A stretch of 35,549 bases of DNA from Alkanindiges hydrocarboniclasticus (lineage in GTDB: Bacteria; Pseudomonadota; Gammaproteobacteria; Pseudomonadales; Moraxellaceae). The translations under genes were made by a program, and so were the position numbers. The stretch spans positions 1 through 35,549 of the forward strand of contig NZ_MLCN01000009.1 of assembly GCF_001982605.1 (NCBI RefSeq). The letters are read 5' to 3'. This document shows positions 1 to 7,119 of this stretch, piece after piece. Numbering within the stretch: the stretch's first letter is position 1; the number at the start of each line of letters is the position of its first letter. The notes beneath the pieces are model-generated. The model was not told the DNA's origin. It saw only the letters and a program-made list of their open reading frames with translations, and did no database searches.

Positions 1-100
1 AACAATACAAAAATTATTTATTTCTTTAAATATAAAGTAATTGAATATTATAGTAACTAATTAAAGTATAAATATATTAATAGATAAAATAAAAAGGCTG

Positions 101-106
101 TATAAT
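101..106 (+). promoter_or_regulatory. putative -10 box of the first flank gene
   Basis: A consensus TATAAT lies about 30 bases upstream of the ATG at 135, in a stretch made almost only of A and T. The -35 region is poor (TTAATA at about 77-82, 18-base spacing). No other gene is seen in 1-128. In DNA this AT-rich a TATAAT can occur by chance, so the call rests on its position before the gene and on a similar element before the next gene. Confidence 0.4.
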
Positions 107-134
107 ATATTTATCTAAATGAATTGAGTTGACC

Positions 135-599
135 ATGAGTACTTCGCAAGAAACCGTTGAGCCTGTTGGCTTTCTTACACTCCAGTTCAGCGAGTTTGAT
201 CCTGTGTTTCTGGATTACCTGCTCTATGATAACCCGCAGATTACCGAAACCAATATTGGTGTTGCAGATGAGAATGGGGTAAAAACACACCGCGATGAAG
301 AAGACCAGCCCTTCACGGTTGGTACTTATGAAGGAATTCCATATCGAACCAATTATGACAATGAGCAGTATGCGATCCGATTTTTTCTACAAGCAGATCA
401 AGCACGTCCACAGCATAGTCAGCAACGAAACCACCGGTATGAAAAGGTTGGGAGCAATGGCCAAAATGTTCCTGCCACCTCGCTTGATGCAGACCATACG
501 GCCTGTGAGCTTTACTGTAGCAACTGTGATGCATGGATAGTCAGTCGAGGAATAATCCAAACCATGCAGTGCAGAATTTGTAGTAAGAGTTTTTTATGA
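135..599 (+). CDS. hypothetical protein with C-terminal zinc-ribbon-like cysteines
   Basis: I do not recognise this protein of 154 residues. The ATG at 135 is preferred over an in-frame TTG at 129. The N-terminal two thirds is acidic and polar with no membrane segment. The last 30 residues hold two Cys-x2-Cys knuckles (CSNC and CRIC, with a further Cys just before the first), the spacing of a zinc ribbon or rubredoxin-like fold, so zinc binding is likely and a nucleic-acid or protein-binding role is possible. The gene is monocistronic: a TATAAT element precedes it and a strong terminator begins 25 bases after the stop. Base composition is far more AT-rich than the DNA right of 1920, so it belongs to the flank rather than to the ICE. 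Function unknown. Confidence 0.6.
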   Translation: MSTSQETVEPVGFLTLQFSEFDPVFLDYLLYDNPQITETNIGVADENGVKTHRDEEDQPFTVGTYEGIPYRTNYDNEQYAIRFFLQADQARPQHSQQRNHRYEKVGSNGQNVPATSLDADHTACELYCSNCDAWIVSRGIIQTMQCRICSKSFL

Positions 600-624
600 C
601 AAGCTGGCCTAAGGCGAGTAAAAG

Positions 625-647
625 GGTGCTAGTTAGCACCTATTTTT
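625..647 (+). terminator. intrinsic terminator after the zinc-ribbon gene
   Basis: A perfect 7-bp stem, GGTGCTA (625-631) and TAGCACC (634-640), with a GT loop is followed directly by TATTTTT. This is a textbook rho-independent terminator for the gene ending at 599. The remaining bases up to the next promoter are AT-rich and empty. Confidence 0.85.
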
Positions 648-683
648 ATGTGTGACTTATATAGCCAATTAAATTTAAATATA

Positions 684-713
684 TTGCTAAATAAATTAAA
701 ATAGTAGTATAAT
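684..713 (+). promoter_or_regulatory. putative promoter of the two-gene flank operon
   Basis: TTGCTA (684-689, four of six consensus bases) and TATAAT (708-713, perfect) are separated by 18 bases, about 30 bases before the ATG at 742. The A/T-rich block before the -10 resembles the one upstream of the first flank gene, so both transcription units may share a promoter style. Confidence 0.5.
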
Positions 714-741
714 AGCTTATGTTAAACAGCTGGAGCTCACG

Positions 742-1197
742 ATGCGTGCTCTCTTAAAATCTGATTTTGTTCCAAGCGCTGATCCTGAAAAGCCCTATCT
801 CAGCATCTTTGCCAACACTGATAAGGCAGTAAGTGGGTTGCGTTGTGTCCTGCACTATGGCAAGGATTCACGTCACACCGAATGTATGCCTTATAAGATC
901 ATGATTGGGGATGATGCCTATGCATGCCAGTCCTTAAATGAAGTGAATGATTTTCTGAAGCGATTCACTAAAAAATCCTATAGTCATGTTCTCACCATTT
1001 ATTGGCCAGAAATTGATGAGGTGCAGTTTAAGCAGTTGCGTGTGCAATGCCTTGATATCACGCCTAAAGAAATAAATTCGATAATGCAGGCACATTATCC
1101 CGATATCATTGACTGGGAGCTTAGTCACCTCATTGATTTTCAGCAAAAGTTAAACTCGCCTGATTATTTAAATGTTAATCGCTGTATTTTCGTATAA
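742..1197 (+). CDS. hypothetical protein, 151 aa
   Basis: I do not recognise this protein. It is soluble and of mixed charge, with no signal peptide or membrane segment, and has scattered cysteines (for example in LRCVLHYG and QCLD) but no clear metal site. The ATG is preceded by GGAG (GCTGGAGCTCACG). The stop at 1197 is only 11 bases before the next start, so it is co-transcribed with the membrane-protein gene at 1209. Codon use and composition are those of the AT-rich flank. The protein is continuous with no frameshift. Function cannot be inferred from sequence alone. Confidence 0.55.
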   Translation: MRALLKSDFVPSADPEKPYLSIFANTDKAVSGLRCVLHYGKDSRHTECMPYKIMIGDDAYACQSLNEVNDFLKRFTKKSYSHVLTIYWPEIDEVQFKQLRVQCLDITPKEINSIMQAHYPDIIDWELSHLIDFQQKLNSPDYLNVNRCIFV

Positions 1198-1208
1198 GGC
1201 CTGCCGCT

Positions 1209-1766
1209 ATGAAGAAAAAAGACAATTTGTATCACCAGAAAGACCAGAATGTTGAATTGAGTCAAAAGCAGGTGATGGCCATTTATTTTCTAACCGTTGC
1301 ACTTTTTGGGTTCTGTGCCTTCATGGTACTGCTATCATTAATTATATTTGTCAGTGACGGAGTTAGTGGTGATCTAGCCGGATCATTGGTTCTGGCCGGT
1401 CTGGGTAGCTGGTTCTTTACCCACCTTAAATCCCACTATTCACTAGCAGGTTATAAGTTTAAAAGGCTCGATATTGCATTTCATGACAAGCTGAATAGTG
1501 GTTTCTCTGGCCGGCAATGTTTAATTATAAAAACCTATCCTTTGGCCATCGGGACAACACTCTGCATACTGAATGATACGGTAATTGCCAGAACTGCCGA
1601 TGGGCAGCTGGTACTGGCCATATTCTCTATTTTTCACTGGTTACCCAGTGCCAAGGATAGTATTGTGCTGGCCACCGACCGTGAGGTATTCAAGTATTTG
1701 AGTGATGTTGGTGACAATGCAATGATCAGGCGGCTTACCACTGACTACGCGGATACGCTTTCCTAG
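1209..1766 (+). CDS. hypothetical membrane protein, 185 aa
   Basis: After a charged N-terminus of about 22 residues come two hydrophobic helices, about residues 25-50 (AIYFLTVALFGFCAFMVLL) and 55-75 (LAGSLVLAGLGSWFF). They form a hairpin followed by a cytoplasmic domain of about 110 residues, which contains a Cys-bearing strand-rich stretch and a Tyr/Asp-rich tail. It lies 11 bases behind the previous gene, so the two are one operon and may act together at the inner membrane. I do not recognise the family. It is the last gene before the composition changes at the putative ICE boundary. Confidence 0.55.
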   Translation: MKKKDNLYHQKDQNVELSQKQVMAIYFLTVALFGFCAFMVLLSLIIFVSDGVSGDLAGSLVLAGLGSWFFTHLKSHYSLAGYKFKRLDIAFHDKLNSGFSGRQCLIIKTYPLAIGTTLCILNDTVIARTADGQLVLAIFSIFHWLPSAKDSIVLATDREVFKYLSDVGDNAMIRRLTTDYADTLS

Positions 1767-1803
1767 TCGGTAAGGGGTCATGTTTTAATAAACTTTTAAA
1801 TTG

Positions 1804-1835
1804 TGGCCAGTCGCACCTGATTATGTGACTGGTCA
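1804..1835. terminator. hairpin after the flank operon, possible terminator
   Basis: The arms TGGCCAGTCGCA (1804-1815) and TGTGACTGGTCA (1824-1835) pair over 12 bases with G-T wobbles around an 8-base loop, 38 bases after the stop at 1766. No T-run follows directly on either strand, so termination would be weak. It may instead be a structure at the edge of the integration site. Confidence 0.4.
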
Positions 1836-1871
1836 GCGTGACATAAATAATAAAACTTAATGCTGTGCTAG

Positions 1872-1885
1872 GCCAGCTAGCTGGC
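1872..1885. repeat. perfect 14-bp palindrome next to the ICE boundary
   Basis: GCCAGCTAGCTGGC is identical to its reverse complement. It lies 30 bases left of the putative att core. It could be a binding site for a dimeric protein. Role unknown. Confidence 0.4.
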
Positions 1886-1915
1886 ACCAAAAAAGTAAAA
1901 CCGCATCGCTCAGGA

Positions 1916-1923
1916 TTTTTTAT
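1916..1923 (+). other. attL: putative attL core of the Tn4371-like ICE
   Basis: TTTTTTAT matches seven of eight positions of the TTTTTCAT core that I recall for Tn4371. It falls where the sequence changes from AT-rich flank to GC-rich DNA, 175 bases upstream of the integrase start. The matching right end is outside the window, so the direct repeat cannot be confirmed. T-runs are common in the flank, so a chance match is possible. Confidence 0.4.
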
Positions 1924-2098
1924 TTCACCATGACTCCAGCCCGGTACTGCGCTGGACTACGCCAAGGCTTGATACAGCAGGTTTATCAATGACTTAGGCG
2001 AGTTCATCATATGCCGGTGCTTTCCGAAACTTGACCTGACTTTCCCTCTACTGGCCCCTAGAAGGCTCCTGGGAACCGGGTCTTTCCAAGGAGTCATC

Positions 2099-3301
2099 AT
2101 GGCAAAAATCAAACTCACCAAGTCCGCTGTCGATGCGGCACACCCCCAGGCGCAGGCCGTCGAACTCCGGGATACGTTGGTTCCCGGCTTCTTGTGCAAG
2201 ATTACCCCGTCGGGCCGCAAGGTGTTCATGCTCCAGTACCGGACGAACGCTGGCGAGCGCCGCAAGCCCGCCTTGGGTCAGTACGGGGAACTGACCGTCG
2301 AACAGGCCCGTTCGCTCGCGCAAGAATGGCTGGCCCAGGTACGCCGGGGTGGTGATCCCGGCGCAGCCAAGACGGAAGCACGCAAAGCGCCCACCGTCGA
2401 AGAGTTGTGCAAGAAGTTCATGGAGGACCACTCCAAGAAGCGCAACAAGCCCAGCACCCGAGTCGGCTATCAAGGTGTCATCGACCGCTGCATCATCCCG
2501 TTGTTGGGCCGCAAGAAGGTCCACGACGTGAAGCGGCCTGACATTGCCGGACTGATGGAAAAGCTTTCCTACAAGCAGACCGAGGCGAACAAGGCGTTCA
2601 GCATCCTGCGCAAGATGTTCAATTTGGCTGAGGTGTGGGGCTATCGGCCTGACGGCACCAATCCCTGCCGCCATGTCCCAATGTTCCCTGCCGGCAAGTC
2701 CACCCACCTTATCAGCGACGAGGACATGGGAAAACTTTTCCGGCAGCTCGACAAGATCGAGGCCGAGGGGCTGGAGAACTACGTCATCCCGTTGGCGATC
2801 CGCCTGCAATTCGAGTTTGCCGGCCGCCGTGGCGAAATCGTCTCGCTCGAATGGGAATGGATCGATCTGGAAAACCGCCGCGTCGTCTGGCCTGACAGCA
2901 AGACCGGCGGTATGTCCAAGCCCATCAGCGAGGAAGCCTACCGGCTGCTTTCGACGGCGCCGAGGCAGGAAGGCAATCCTTACGTCCTGCCGTCGCCGCG
3001 CCATCCAGGGCAACACCTGACCACGGGCGAGTATTACGGCGGCTGGAGCCGTGCGCTCAAAGCGGCGGGGGCAACGCATGTGGGGACGCACGGCATCCGC
3101 CACCGCTCGGCGACCGACATTGCCAATTCGGGTATCCCGGTCAAGGTCGGCATGGCCCTGACGGCGCACAAGACCGTGGTGATGTTCATGCGCTACGTCC
3201 ACACCGAGGACAAGCCCGTGCGGGAAGCCGCCGAACTGGTGGCGAATCGACGCAAGTCGGTCGTCAGCATGCATCAAGAACCGAAAGAGGTGACCGCATG
3301 A
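2099..3301 (+). CDS. int: tyrosine-type site-specific integrase of the ICE
   Basis: A phage-integrase-family recombinase of 400 residues that would cut and rejoin att sites during ICE integration and excision. Residues 1-90 form a DUF4102-like arm-binding domain (family trait), about 98-190 the core-binding SAM-like domain, and 200-385 the catalytic domain. Visible catalytic residues are Arg243 (in GRRGE), His331 and Arg334 (HGIR), His357 and the nucleophile Tyr366 (MRYVH). The ATG at 2099 follows AAGGAG at good distance. The gene reads into the element from the putative attL, the orientation known for Tn4371-type elements. It is full length with no break, so the recombinase itself should be active. 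The long frame on the opposite strand is its shadow. Confidence 0.92.
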   Translation: MAKIKLTKSAVDAAHPQAQAVELRDTLVPGFLCKITPSGRKVFMLQYRTNAGERRKPALGQYGELTVEQARSLAQEWLAQVRRGGDPGAAKTEARKAPTVEELCKKFMEDHSKKRNKPSTRVGYQGVIDRCIIPLLGRKKVHDVKRPDIAGLMEKLSYKQTEANKAFSILRKMFNLAEVWGYRPDGTNPCRHVPMFPAGKSTHLISDEDMGKLFRQLDKIEAEGLENYVIPLAIRLQFEFAGRRGEIVSLEWEWIDLENRRVVWPDSKTGGMSKPISEEAYRLLSTAPRQEGNPYVLPSPRHPGQHLTTGEYYGGWSRALKAAGATHVGTHGIRHRSATDIANSGIPVKVGMALTAHKTVVMFMRYVHTEDKPVREAAELVANRRKSVVSMHQEPKEVTA

Positions 3302-3329
3302 TCAGAGGCCAGCAATCCACCTTGCCGCC

Positions 3330-3360
3330 CCAATTGTCGTATCACCGCTACGACAATTGG
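3330..3360. promoter_or_regulatory. perfect 12-bp inverted repeat upstream of the toxin-antitoxin operon
   Basis: CCAATTGTCGTA (3330-3341) and TACGACAATTGG (3349-3360) are exact inverted copies around a 7-base spacer. No T-run follows, so a terminator for the integrase gene is less likely than an operator. It lies about 40 bases upstream of the putative promoter of the toxin-antitoxin pair and would suit autoregulation by the helix-turn-helix antitoxin. Confidence 0.55.
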
Positions 3361-3398
3361 CTCAGTGGCCATCACCGCCTGCGTATCGTACTAAGCAC

Positions 3399-3427
3399 TG
3401 GAAAAGTGTGCCCGTTTCGGGTATAGT
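3399..3427 (+). promoter_or_regulatory. putative toxin-antitoxin promoter
   Basis: TGGAAA (3399-3404) and TATAGT (3422-3427) are spaced 17 bases apart. The small inverted repeat CCCGTTTCGGG (3411-3421) fills the end of the spacer and could be a repressor site. The ATG at 3440 is only 12 bases past the -10, so the message would have almost no leader. Confidence 0.5.
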
Positions 3428-3439
3428 TTGAAGGTCAAG

Positions 3440-3823
3440 ATGACGCGCATCCTCAAACGAAAGGATTTTGCGCGGTGGCAGGCGGGCGAAAAGCTGTCCG
3501 ATGCCGCCTTGTGCAAAGCGGTTCAGGAGATGGAAAGCGGTCTGATTGACGCGGACTTGGGCGGCTTCCTTTACAAGAAACGGGTTGCCCGCCCTGGTGG
3601 TGGCAAGAGTGGCGGCTACCGCACGTTATTGTCGGCCCGGATCGGCAGCCGCTATGTGTTCCTGCATGGGTTCCCCAAGAGCGACAAGGCGAACATTACG
3701 CAGGACGAGAAGAAGGCACTGCAATTCGCCGGCAAGGTGTTCCTGGAACTGTCCGCCGAAGCATTGTCGAAGGCGTTGCAGTCAGGCGTGTTATTGGAGG
3801 TGCATTGTGAGCAAGATCATTGA
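3440..3823 (+). CDS. RelE/HigB-family toxin of a type II toxin-antitoxin system
   Basis: A small basic protein of 127 residues from the ATG at 3440; an in-frame TTG at 3428 would add four residues. The pattern, with KRKDFARW at the N-terminus, then GLIDADLGG, KKRVARPGGGKSGGYR and SRYVFLHGFPKSDK, fits the RelE/ParE superfamily branch often annotated as HigB-like, in which basic residues on the beta-sheet bind the ribosome and mRNA (family knowledge). It overlaps the antitoxin gene by 17 bases, with the toxin first as in HigBA. The pair sits directly behind the ICE integrase, where such modules commonly stabilise mobile elements. The toxin reading frame is intact. Confidence 0.85.
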   Translation: MTRILKRKDFARWQAGEKLSDAALCKAVQEMESGLIDADLGGFLYKKRVARPGGGKSGGYRTLLSARIGSRYVFLHGFPKSDKANITQDEKKALQFAGKVFLELSAEALSKALQSGVLLEVHCEQDH

Positions 3824-4109
3824 ATCCCTGCGTGGCGATCTGGCCGCGCTCCACGAAGCGGGAGCGATCGGCAAGGTAACGATGCGCGAGTTCGACGCAA
3901 TCTGCCCGCCGCCGGTGCGGGAGTTCAGTGCTTTCGATATCAAGCGGCTGCGTGAAGCCTTGAAGTTTAGCCAGCCGGTGTTCGCTCTTCATCTACACAC
4001 GTCGGCCTCGACCGTGCGCAAGTGGGAACAAGGCGAAACCCATCCCACGGGGCCAGCGCTCAAACTGCTCAACGTCATCGCCGACAAGGGCCTGCAGGCC
4101 ATCATCTGA
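3807..4109 (+). CDS. HigA-like helix-turn-helix antitoxin
   Basis: A protein of 100 residues starting at the GTG at 3807, inside the 3' end of the toxin gene and preceded by GGAGG, so translation is probably coupled. The C-terminal half is an XRE-type helix-turn-helix (about residues 45-98, with LKFSQPVFALHLHTSASTVR and KWEQGETHPTGPA), typical of HigA and MqsA-like antitoxins that neutralise the toxin and repress their own promoter. The perfect inverted repeat at 3330-3360 is the obvious candidate operator. A longer frame upstream of the GTG is only an alternate reading of the toxin gene and was not used as the start. Confidence 0.82.
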   Translation: MSKIIESLRGDLAALHEAGAIGKVTMREFDAICPPPVREFSAFDIKRLREALKFSQPVFALHLHTSASTVRKWEQGETHPTGPALKLLNVIADKGLQAII

Positions 4110-4131
4110 TGCCTGACGAGGGAGACAGGCA

Positions 4132-4950
4132 TTGGCGACGCGAATTACCCCTTTCAACTCACAGCATCTTGAAGCCGCCTGCCGCGTGCTCGCCGATACC
4201 GAACGCGGTCTGAGCGGTACACAGATCGAGCGGCTGCTGCAGGAAATCGAGGTTGCCGACACGTCGCCCGGCATGACAAAGTGGAAGCGGTTGTTCAATG
4301 CGCTGGCCGGTGCGCAGAACCACCACCAGATCGGCAACCATCTCATCATGTTCATCAACCGCGCGATGAACCCGGTGAACTACGCCCGCGATCCCGCGAC
4401 GTTCGCTTGGCGGCGCGACGAACTCAATGTCGTCCTTGCCTTCTCCGGTTTCTACGTGCGCGATGACGGCAAGGTTGCTCACGCCGATAAGGCCACGACG
4501 CTTGATGCCGCCCGCGCCCGCGCGGGACGACTCAAGGCCGCACTGGAAAGCCGCGTCGTCCATGCGGAAGTGCTGAACTACTGCCGCGCCGAGTTGCTGG
4601 AGGAAAACTACTTCCATGCCGTGTTCGAGGCAACGAAAGGTGTTGCGGAGCGGATTCGCCTGCTGTCGGGCCTGAACGGCGACGGCGCGGACTTGGTGAA
4701 CAAGGCATTCGCAGGCCAGCAACCCGTTCTCGCCTTGGGACCGCTCACCACCGAGTCCGAAAAGAGCGAGCAGAAAGGCTTTGCCAACCTGCTGATCGGC
4801 TTATTTGGCGCCGTGCGCAATCCGCTGGCCCATGCGCCCAAGACGAATTGGCCCATGTCCGAACAGGACGCACTGGACATCCTGACGCTGGTATCGCTGA
4901 TTCACCGCAAGCTGGATGGCACCACGAAATTAGCGGCCGTATCGCCGTAA
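4132..4950 (+). CDS. TIGR02391 (Ymh) family protein with HEPN-type motif
   Basis: A protein of 272 residues starting at TTG 4132, after GGGAGACAGG. The C-terminal 130 residues match the TIGR02391/Hypoth_Ymh family, which comparative studies place in the HEPN superfamily. The signature RNPLAH is at residues 229-234, matching the Arg-x4-6-His active site of HEPN RNases. The N-terminal 130 residues are an extra domain found with this family in defence islands. It lies 22 bases after the antitoxin and 13 bases before the next gene, with the same leader motif GAGACAGG before both starts, so all four genes probably form one operon. RNase activity is inferred from the motif. The family is well recognised but its function is not established. 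Confidence 0.75.
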   Translation: MATRITPFNSQHLEAACRVLADTERGLSGTQIERLLQEIEVADTSPGMTKWKRLFNALAGAQNHHQIGNHLIMFINRAMNPVNYARDPATFAWRRDELNVVLAFSGFYVRDDGKVAHADKATTLDAARARAGRLKAALESRVVHAEVLNYCRAELLEENYFHAVFEATKGVAERIRLLSGLNGDGADLVNKAFAGQQPVLALGPLTTESEKSEQKGFANLLIGLFGAVRNPLAHAPKTNWPMSEQDALDILTLVSLIHRKLDGTTKLAAVSP

Positions 4951-4963
4951 GTGAGAGACAGGA

Positions 4964-6247
4964 ATGGACGAGGCGATCGTTGTCTTCTCTCGAAAAGGGA
5001 TTTTCCAGACCACGATTGCCGCGCGCGACGTTCGCAGCCGGGAACATGCGCGCAAGCTGTGGCCCTTGGTGTCTCCAGGCGCAGAGCGCCAGATGGTGAC
5101 ATGGGTCAGCCCCTCCTTTGAAAGCGGGAAGCTGCGTCGGCGATCCCATTTCCGCGTACTTCCTGCCCAGCACACCTTTAACCCCAAAGCGCACTTCGAC
5201 GATGAAGAAGCCAGCCGATGGCGCGCCGTGCAGGAAAGTCCTGAACACCGGCGGGCGAAAGAACTTGTCGCGGCCGAACTCTCACGACGTTTGAATGCCG
5301 GGCTTGCGATGCCGTGGGCGTTCAAGGATATGGATGCGTCGGACTATCCGCTGGAAGGCAACTTGTTGCTCGGCGCCGACCAGGTGGCAACCGAGCATCC
5401 CCTGGAGACGCCATTCGGCAGCAAATTCCGGCTCGACGTTGCCGTGCTCGGCCCCCCGGTCCAGGCTGAACCGATGGTGCTGGGCGGCGTTGAAATCGAA
5501 CTCGGCCACGCCTTCGACGGGCGCAAGGCTCTTATCGGGAAGTCGCTCGGATTCCCGCTCATCTCCATCGACATCACCGAGATGACGCTGGACGAACTCA
5601 CGCCCGAGTGGGCACGGCAGGTATTGACTGCGACCACGCGGAGCCACGAGCAAGGACGCCGGCAGACCTACATCTATCTCCACGACCTGCTGTACCCCCT
5701 CTACGCGCAATTGCCGGCGTTTCTGGACGACGAGCAGCGCCATCAGTTCCTTGTGTTTGCCGACGATGAGACCCTGAACAAGTTGGTGCGCTGGATGAAC
5801 CTGCTCGCCGAAAAGCTGGAGTACCCGAAGGGTACGGTCGCCGTTGCCTTGGTCAATGGCAAGAACGAACAGTCGCGCAAGATGCTGGAACGCGCGGGAC
5901 AAGTCGTTGGCCCCGACTGGAGCGAGTTCAACGGCCAGCGATGCCTACGACTGACCCTGCCGCGTCCCAAAGGCCCGGCGGATCTCCAGGCCCATCGCTT
6001 CCACATGACGATGGCGCGCATCCTGCTGTCGCACACTGATTCGCTCGTTGGCTACAAGTATTGCAACGGCGTAGACAACCACCACCCTGAAGAAGACGTG
6101 TGGGTTGCGCATCGCTGGATCGCCGACTTGAAAACCCATACCCAGCATCGCGTCTTGCCGAAGCGGCTGGCTGAACCGATCAACAGATTGATCGCGGTGG
6201 TTTCGGACCTGCATCGCAATCACGCGGCTGCCAGCCAAGAGGCGTGA
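4964..6247 (+). CDS. putative CoiA-like PD-(D/E)XK nuclease
   Basis: A protein of 427 residues that I place tentatively. About residues 90-110 read SPEHRRAKELVAAELSRRL, resembling the helix with conserved His and Lys in CoiA-like competence nucleases. About 156-202 contain RLDVAVLG, GVEIELGHAF and a Lys at 193, that is Asp158, Glu177-x-Glu179 and Lys193, compatible with a PD-(D/E)XK active site of the CoiA type. The remainder is alpha/beta without recognisable motifs. It follows the HEPN gene by 13 bases in the same operon. Together they would make a nuclease pair behind a toxin-antitoxin module, which suggests a defence or element-stability role. The fold call needs a profile search. Confidence 0.5.
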   Translation: MDEAIVVFSRKGIFQTTIAARDVRSREHARKLWPLVSPGAERQMVTWVSPSFESGKLRRRSHFRVLPAQHTFNPKAHFDDEEASRWRAVQESPEHRRAKELVAAELSRRLNAGLAMPWAFKDMDASDYPLEGNLLLGADQVATEHPLETPFGSKFRLDVAVLGPPVQAEPMVLGGVEIELGHAFDGRKALIGKSLGFPLISIDITEMTLDELTPEWARQVLTATTRSHEQGRRQTYIYLHDLLYPLYAQLPAFLDDEQRHQFLVFADDETLNKLVRWMNLLAEKLEYPKGTVAVALVNGKNEQSRKMLERAGQVVGPDWSEFNGQRCLRLTLPRPKGPADLQAHRFHMTMARILLSHTDSLVGYKYCNGVDNHHPEEDVWVAHRWIADLKTHTQHRVLPKRLAEPINRLIAVVSDLHRNHAAASQEA

Positions 6248-6324
6248 CCATCCCCCGTCGGAAGTCAGCCGATAGGCAAGCATTCCTGCGGAGTTACGCG
6301 CCTATTTGCAAAGAGCATTGAATC

Positions 6325-7113
6325 TCAGTCCGTAGTCGGTTTTGAGGCTCTTTTCCGCGGGGCCGAAGAAGGCAAAGACGGCAAGCACTCAAACAAGCGT
6401 TCTGCATAGACGAACCCCATCCGTCTGACCGCGCCCTGATCGAAATACAGCAGCCAAGCGGCAAGTAATGCCAGCGAAATGAGCAGTGTCAAGCCTGCGG
6501 CAAGCCCCGGATCGGCAAGGTGCTCTAGGTTAAAATGAGGAGGTACTACCTGCAGAATCTTTGCAATCAGCAATCCGTAGACGATGCCCAGGAGGCACGA
6601 CACGATGCCGGCAGGCTTCATTGCCAGCATATTGCGGTGAAATCCGTAGGCGATGTTCTCTTTCAGCAAGAGCTGCTTGTTGGAACGCGTGAGTTCGCGA
6701 AGCCGCTTAGTGGCACCGATGTAGATGTCGTCTGCCTTGTCAGGGCTTGCTGATTCTTCTTCTGCCGTTGGCATGGCGATGCCCAGCTTGGCCGTGATCG
6801 CCGTGTGGTAGCGCTGCTTGCTGACACCATCGAGAAACTTGTCGCGATGGCGTAACGCGATGGTTGTCGGCATACCGCCCCACCTTGCAACCAGGATCTC
6901 TTCAAGCTTCTTCCCGCGCCCGCGAGCTACGCTCGCAAGCGCATAAATGGCACCGCAGCCACCAAGCAAGCCGATCACGCCTGTAAGTACCGGGTGCTTT
7001 GCGCCGTAGACGCACAACAAAGGAACGAGCAGCGGTAACGCTACAAGAAGTCCTGGGATTACGCGCGCCTTGCGCTCATAGGGGTCTTTGACCAGTTCAA
7101 AAATAGTTGTCAT
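6325..7113 (-). CDS. four-helix membrane protein next to the WYL regulator
   Basis: A protein of 262 residues with predicted membrane helices at about 20-37, 41-63, 168-188 and 203-224. A soluble middle region of about 100 residues lies between the two hairpins and includes LARWGG-like and KENIAYGFHRN stretches. The C-terminus is basic. It starts six bases after the WYL regulator stop, so the two are one transcript divergent from the MBL/E2-E1-JAB operon. I do not recognise the family by name. Membrane proteins in this position of CBASS-like loci often act as effectors that damage the membrane, but this is inference from context only. It ends convergent with the CoiA-like gene, with 77 bases between them. 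Confidence 0.6.
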   Translation of the reverse strand: MTTIFELVKDPYERKARVIPGLLVALPLLVPLLCVYGAKHPVLTGVIGLLGGCGAIYALASVARGRGKKLEEILVARWGGMPTTIALRHRDKFLDGVSKQRYHTAITAKLGIAMPTAEEESASPDKADDIYIGATKRLRELTRSNKQLLLKENIAYGFHRNMLAMKPAGIVSCLLGIVYGLLIAKILQVVPPHFNLEHLADPGLAAGLTLLISLALLAAWLLYFDQGAVRRMGFVYAERLFECLPSLPSSAPRKRASKPTTD

Positions 7114-7119
7114 GGGCGT

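Larger units (their letters stand above)
1767..2098. other. gene-free junction region between flank and ICE
   Basis: This stretch of 332 bases carries no convincing gene. In order it holds an AT-rich tract, a hairpin at 1804-1835, a perfect 14-bp palindrome at 1872-1885, the putative att core at 1916-1923, and then GC-richer DNA leading to the integrase start. The composition changes at about 1925. Leftward reading frames over 1957-2098 continue antisense into the integrase gene and are shadows. Confidence 0.6.

Noticed and set aside
1630-1637. TTTTTCAC, a near match to the Tn4371 att core
   Set aside because: It lies inside the membrane-protein gene, well within the AT-rich flank and far from the composition switch. 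The match at 1916 fits the boundary better.
2048-3277. Long open frame of 409 codons on the minus strand opposite the integrase
   Set aside because: The plus strand encodes an integrase with all catalytic residues. The antisense frame has no recognisable motif and is typical of GC-rich coding shadows.
3546-3806. N-terminal extension of the antitoxin frame over the toxin gene
   Set aside because: The extension is an alternate frame of the toxin, is rich in Arg, Ala and Cys with no homology, and a GTG with a good GGAGG lies at 3807.
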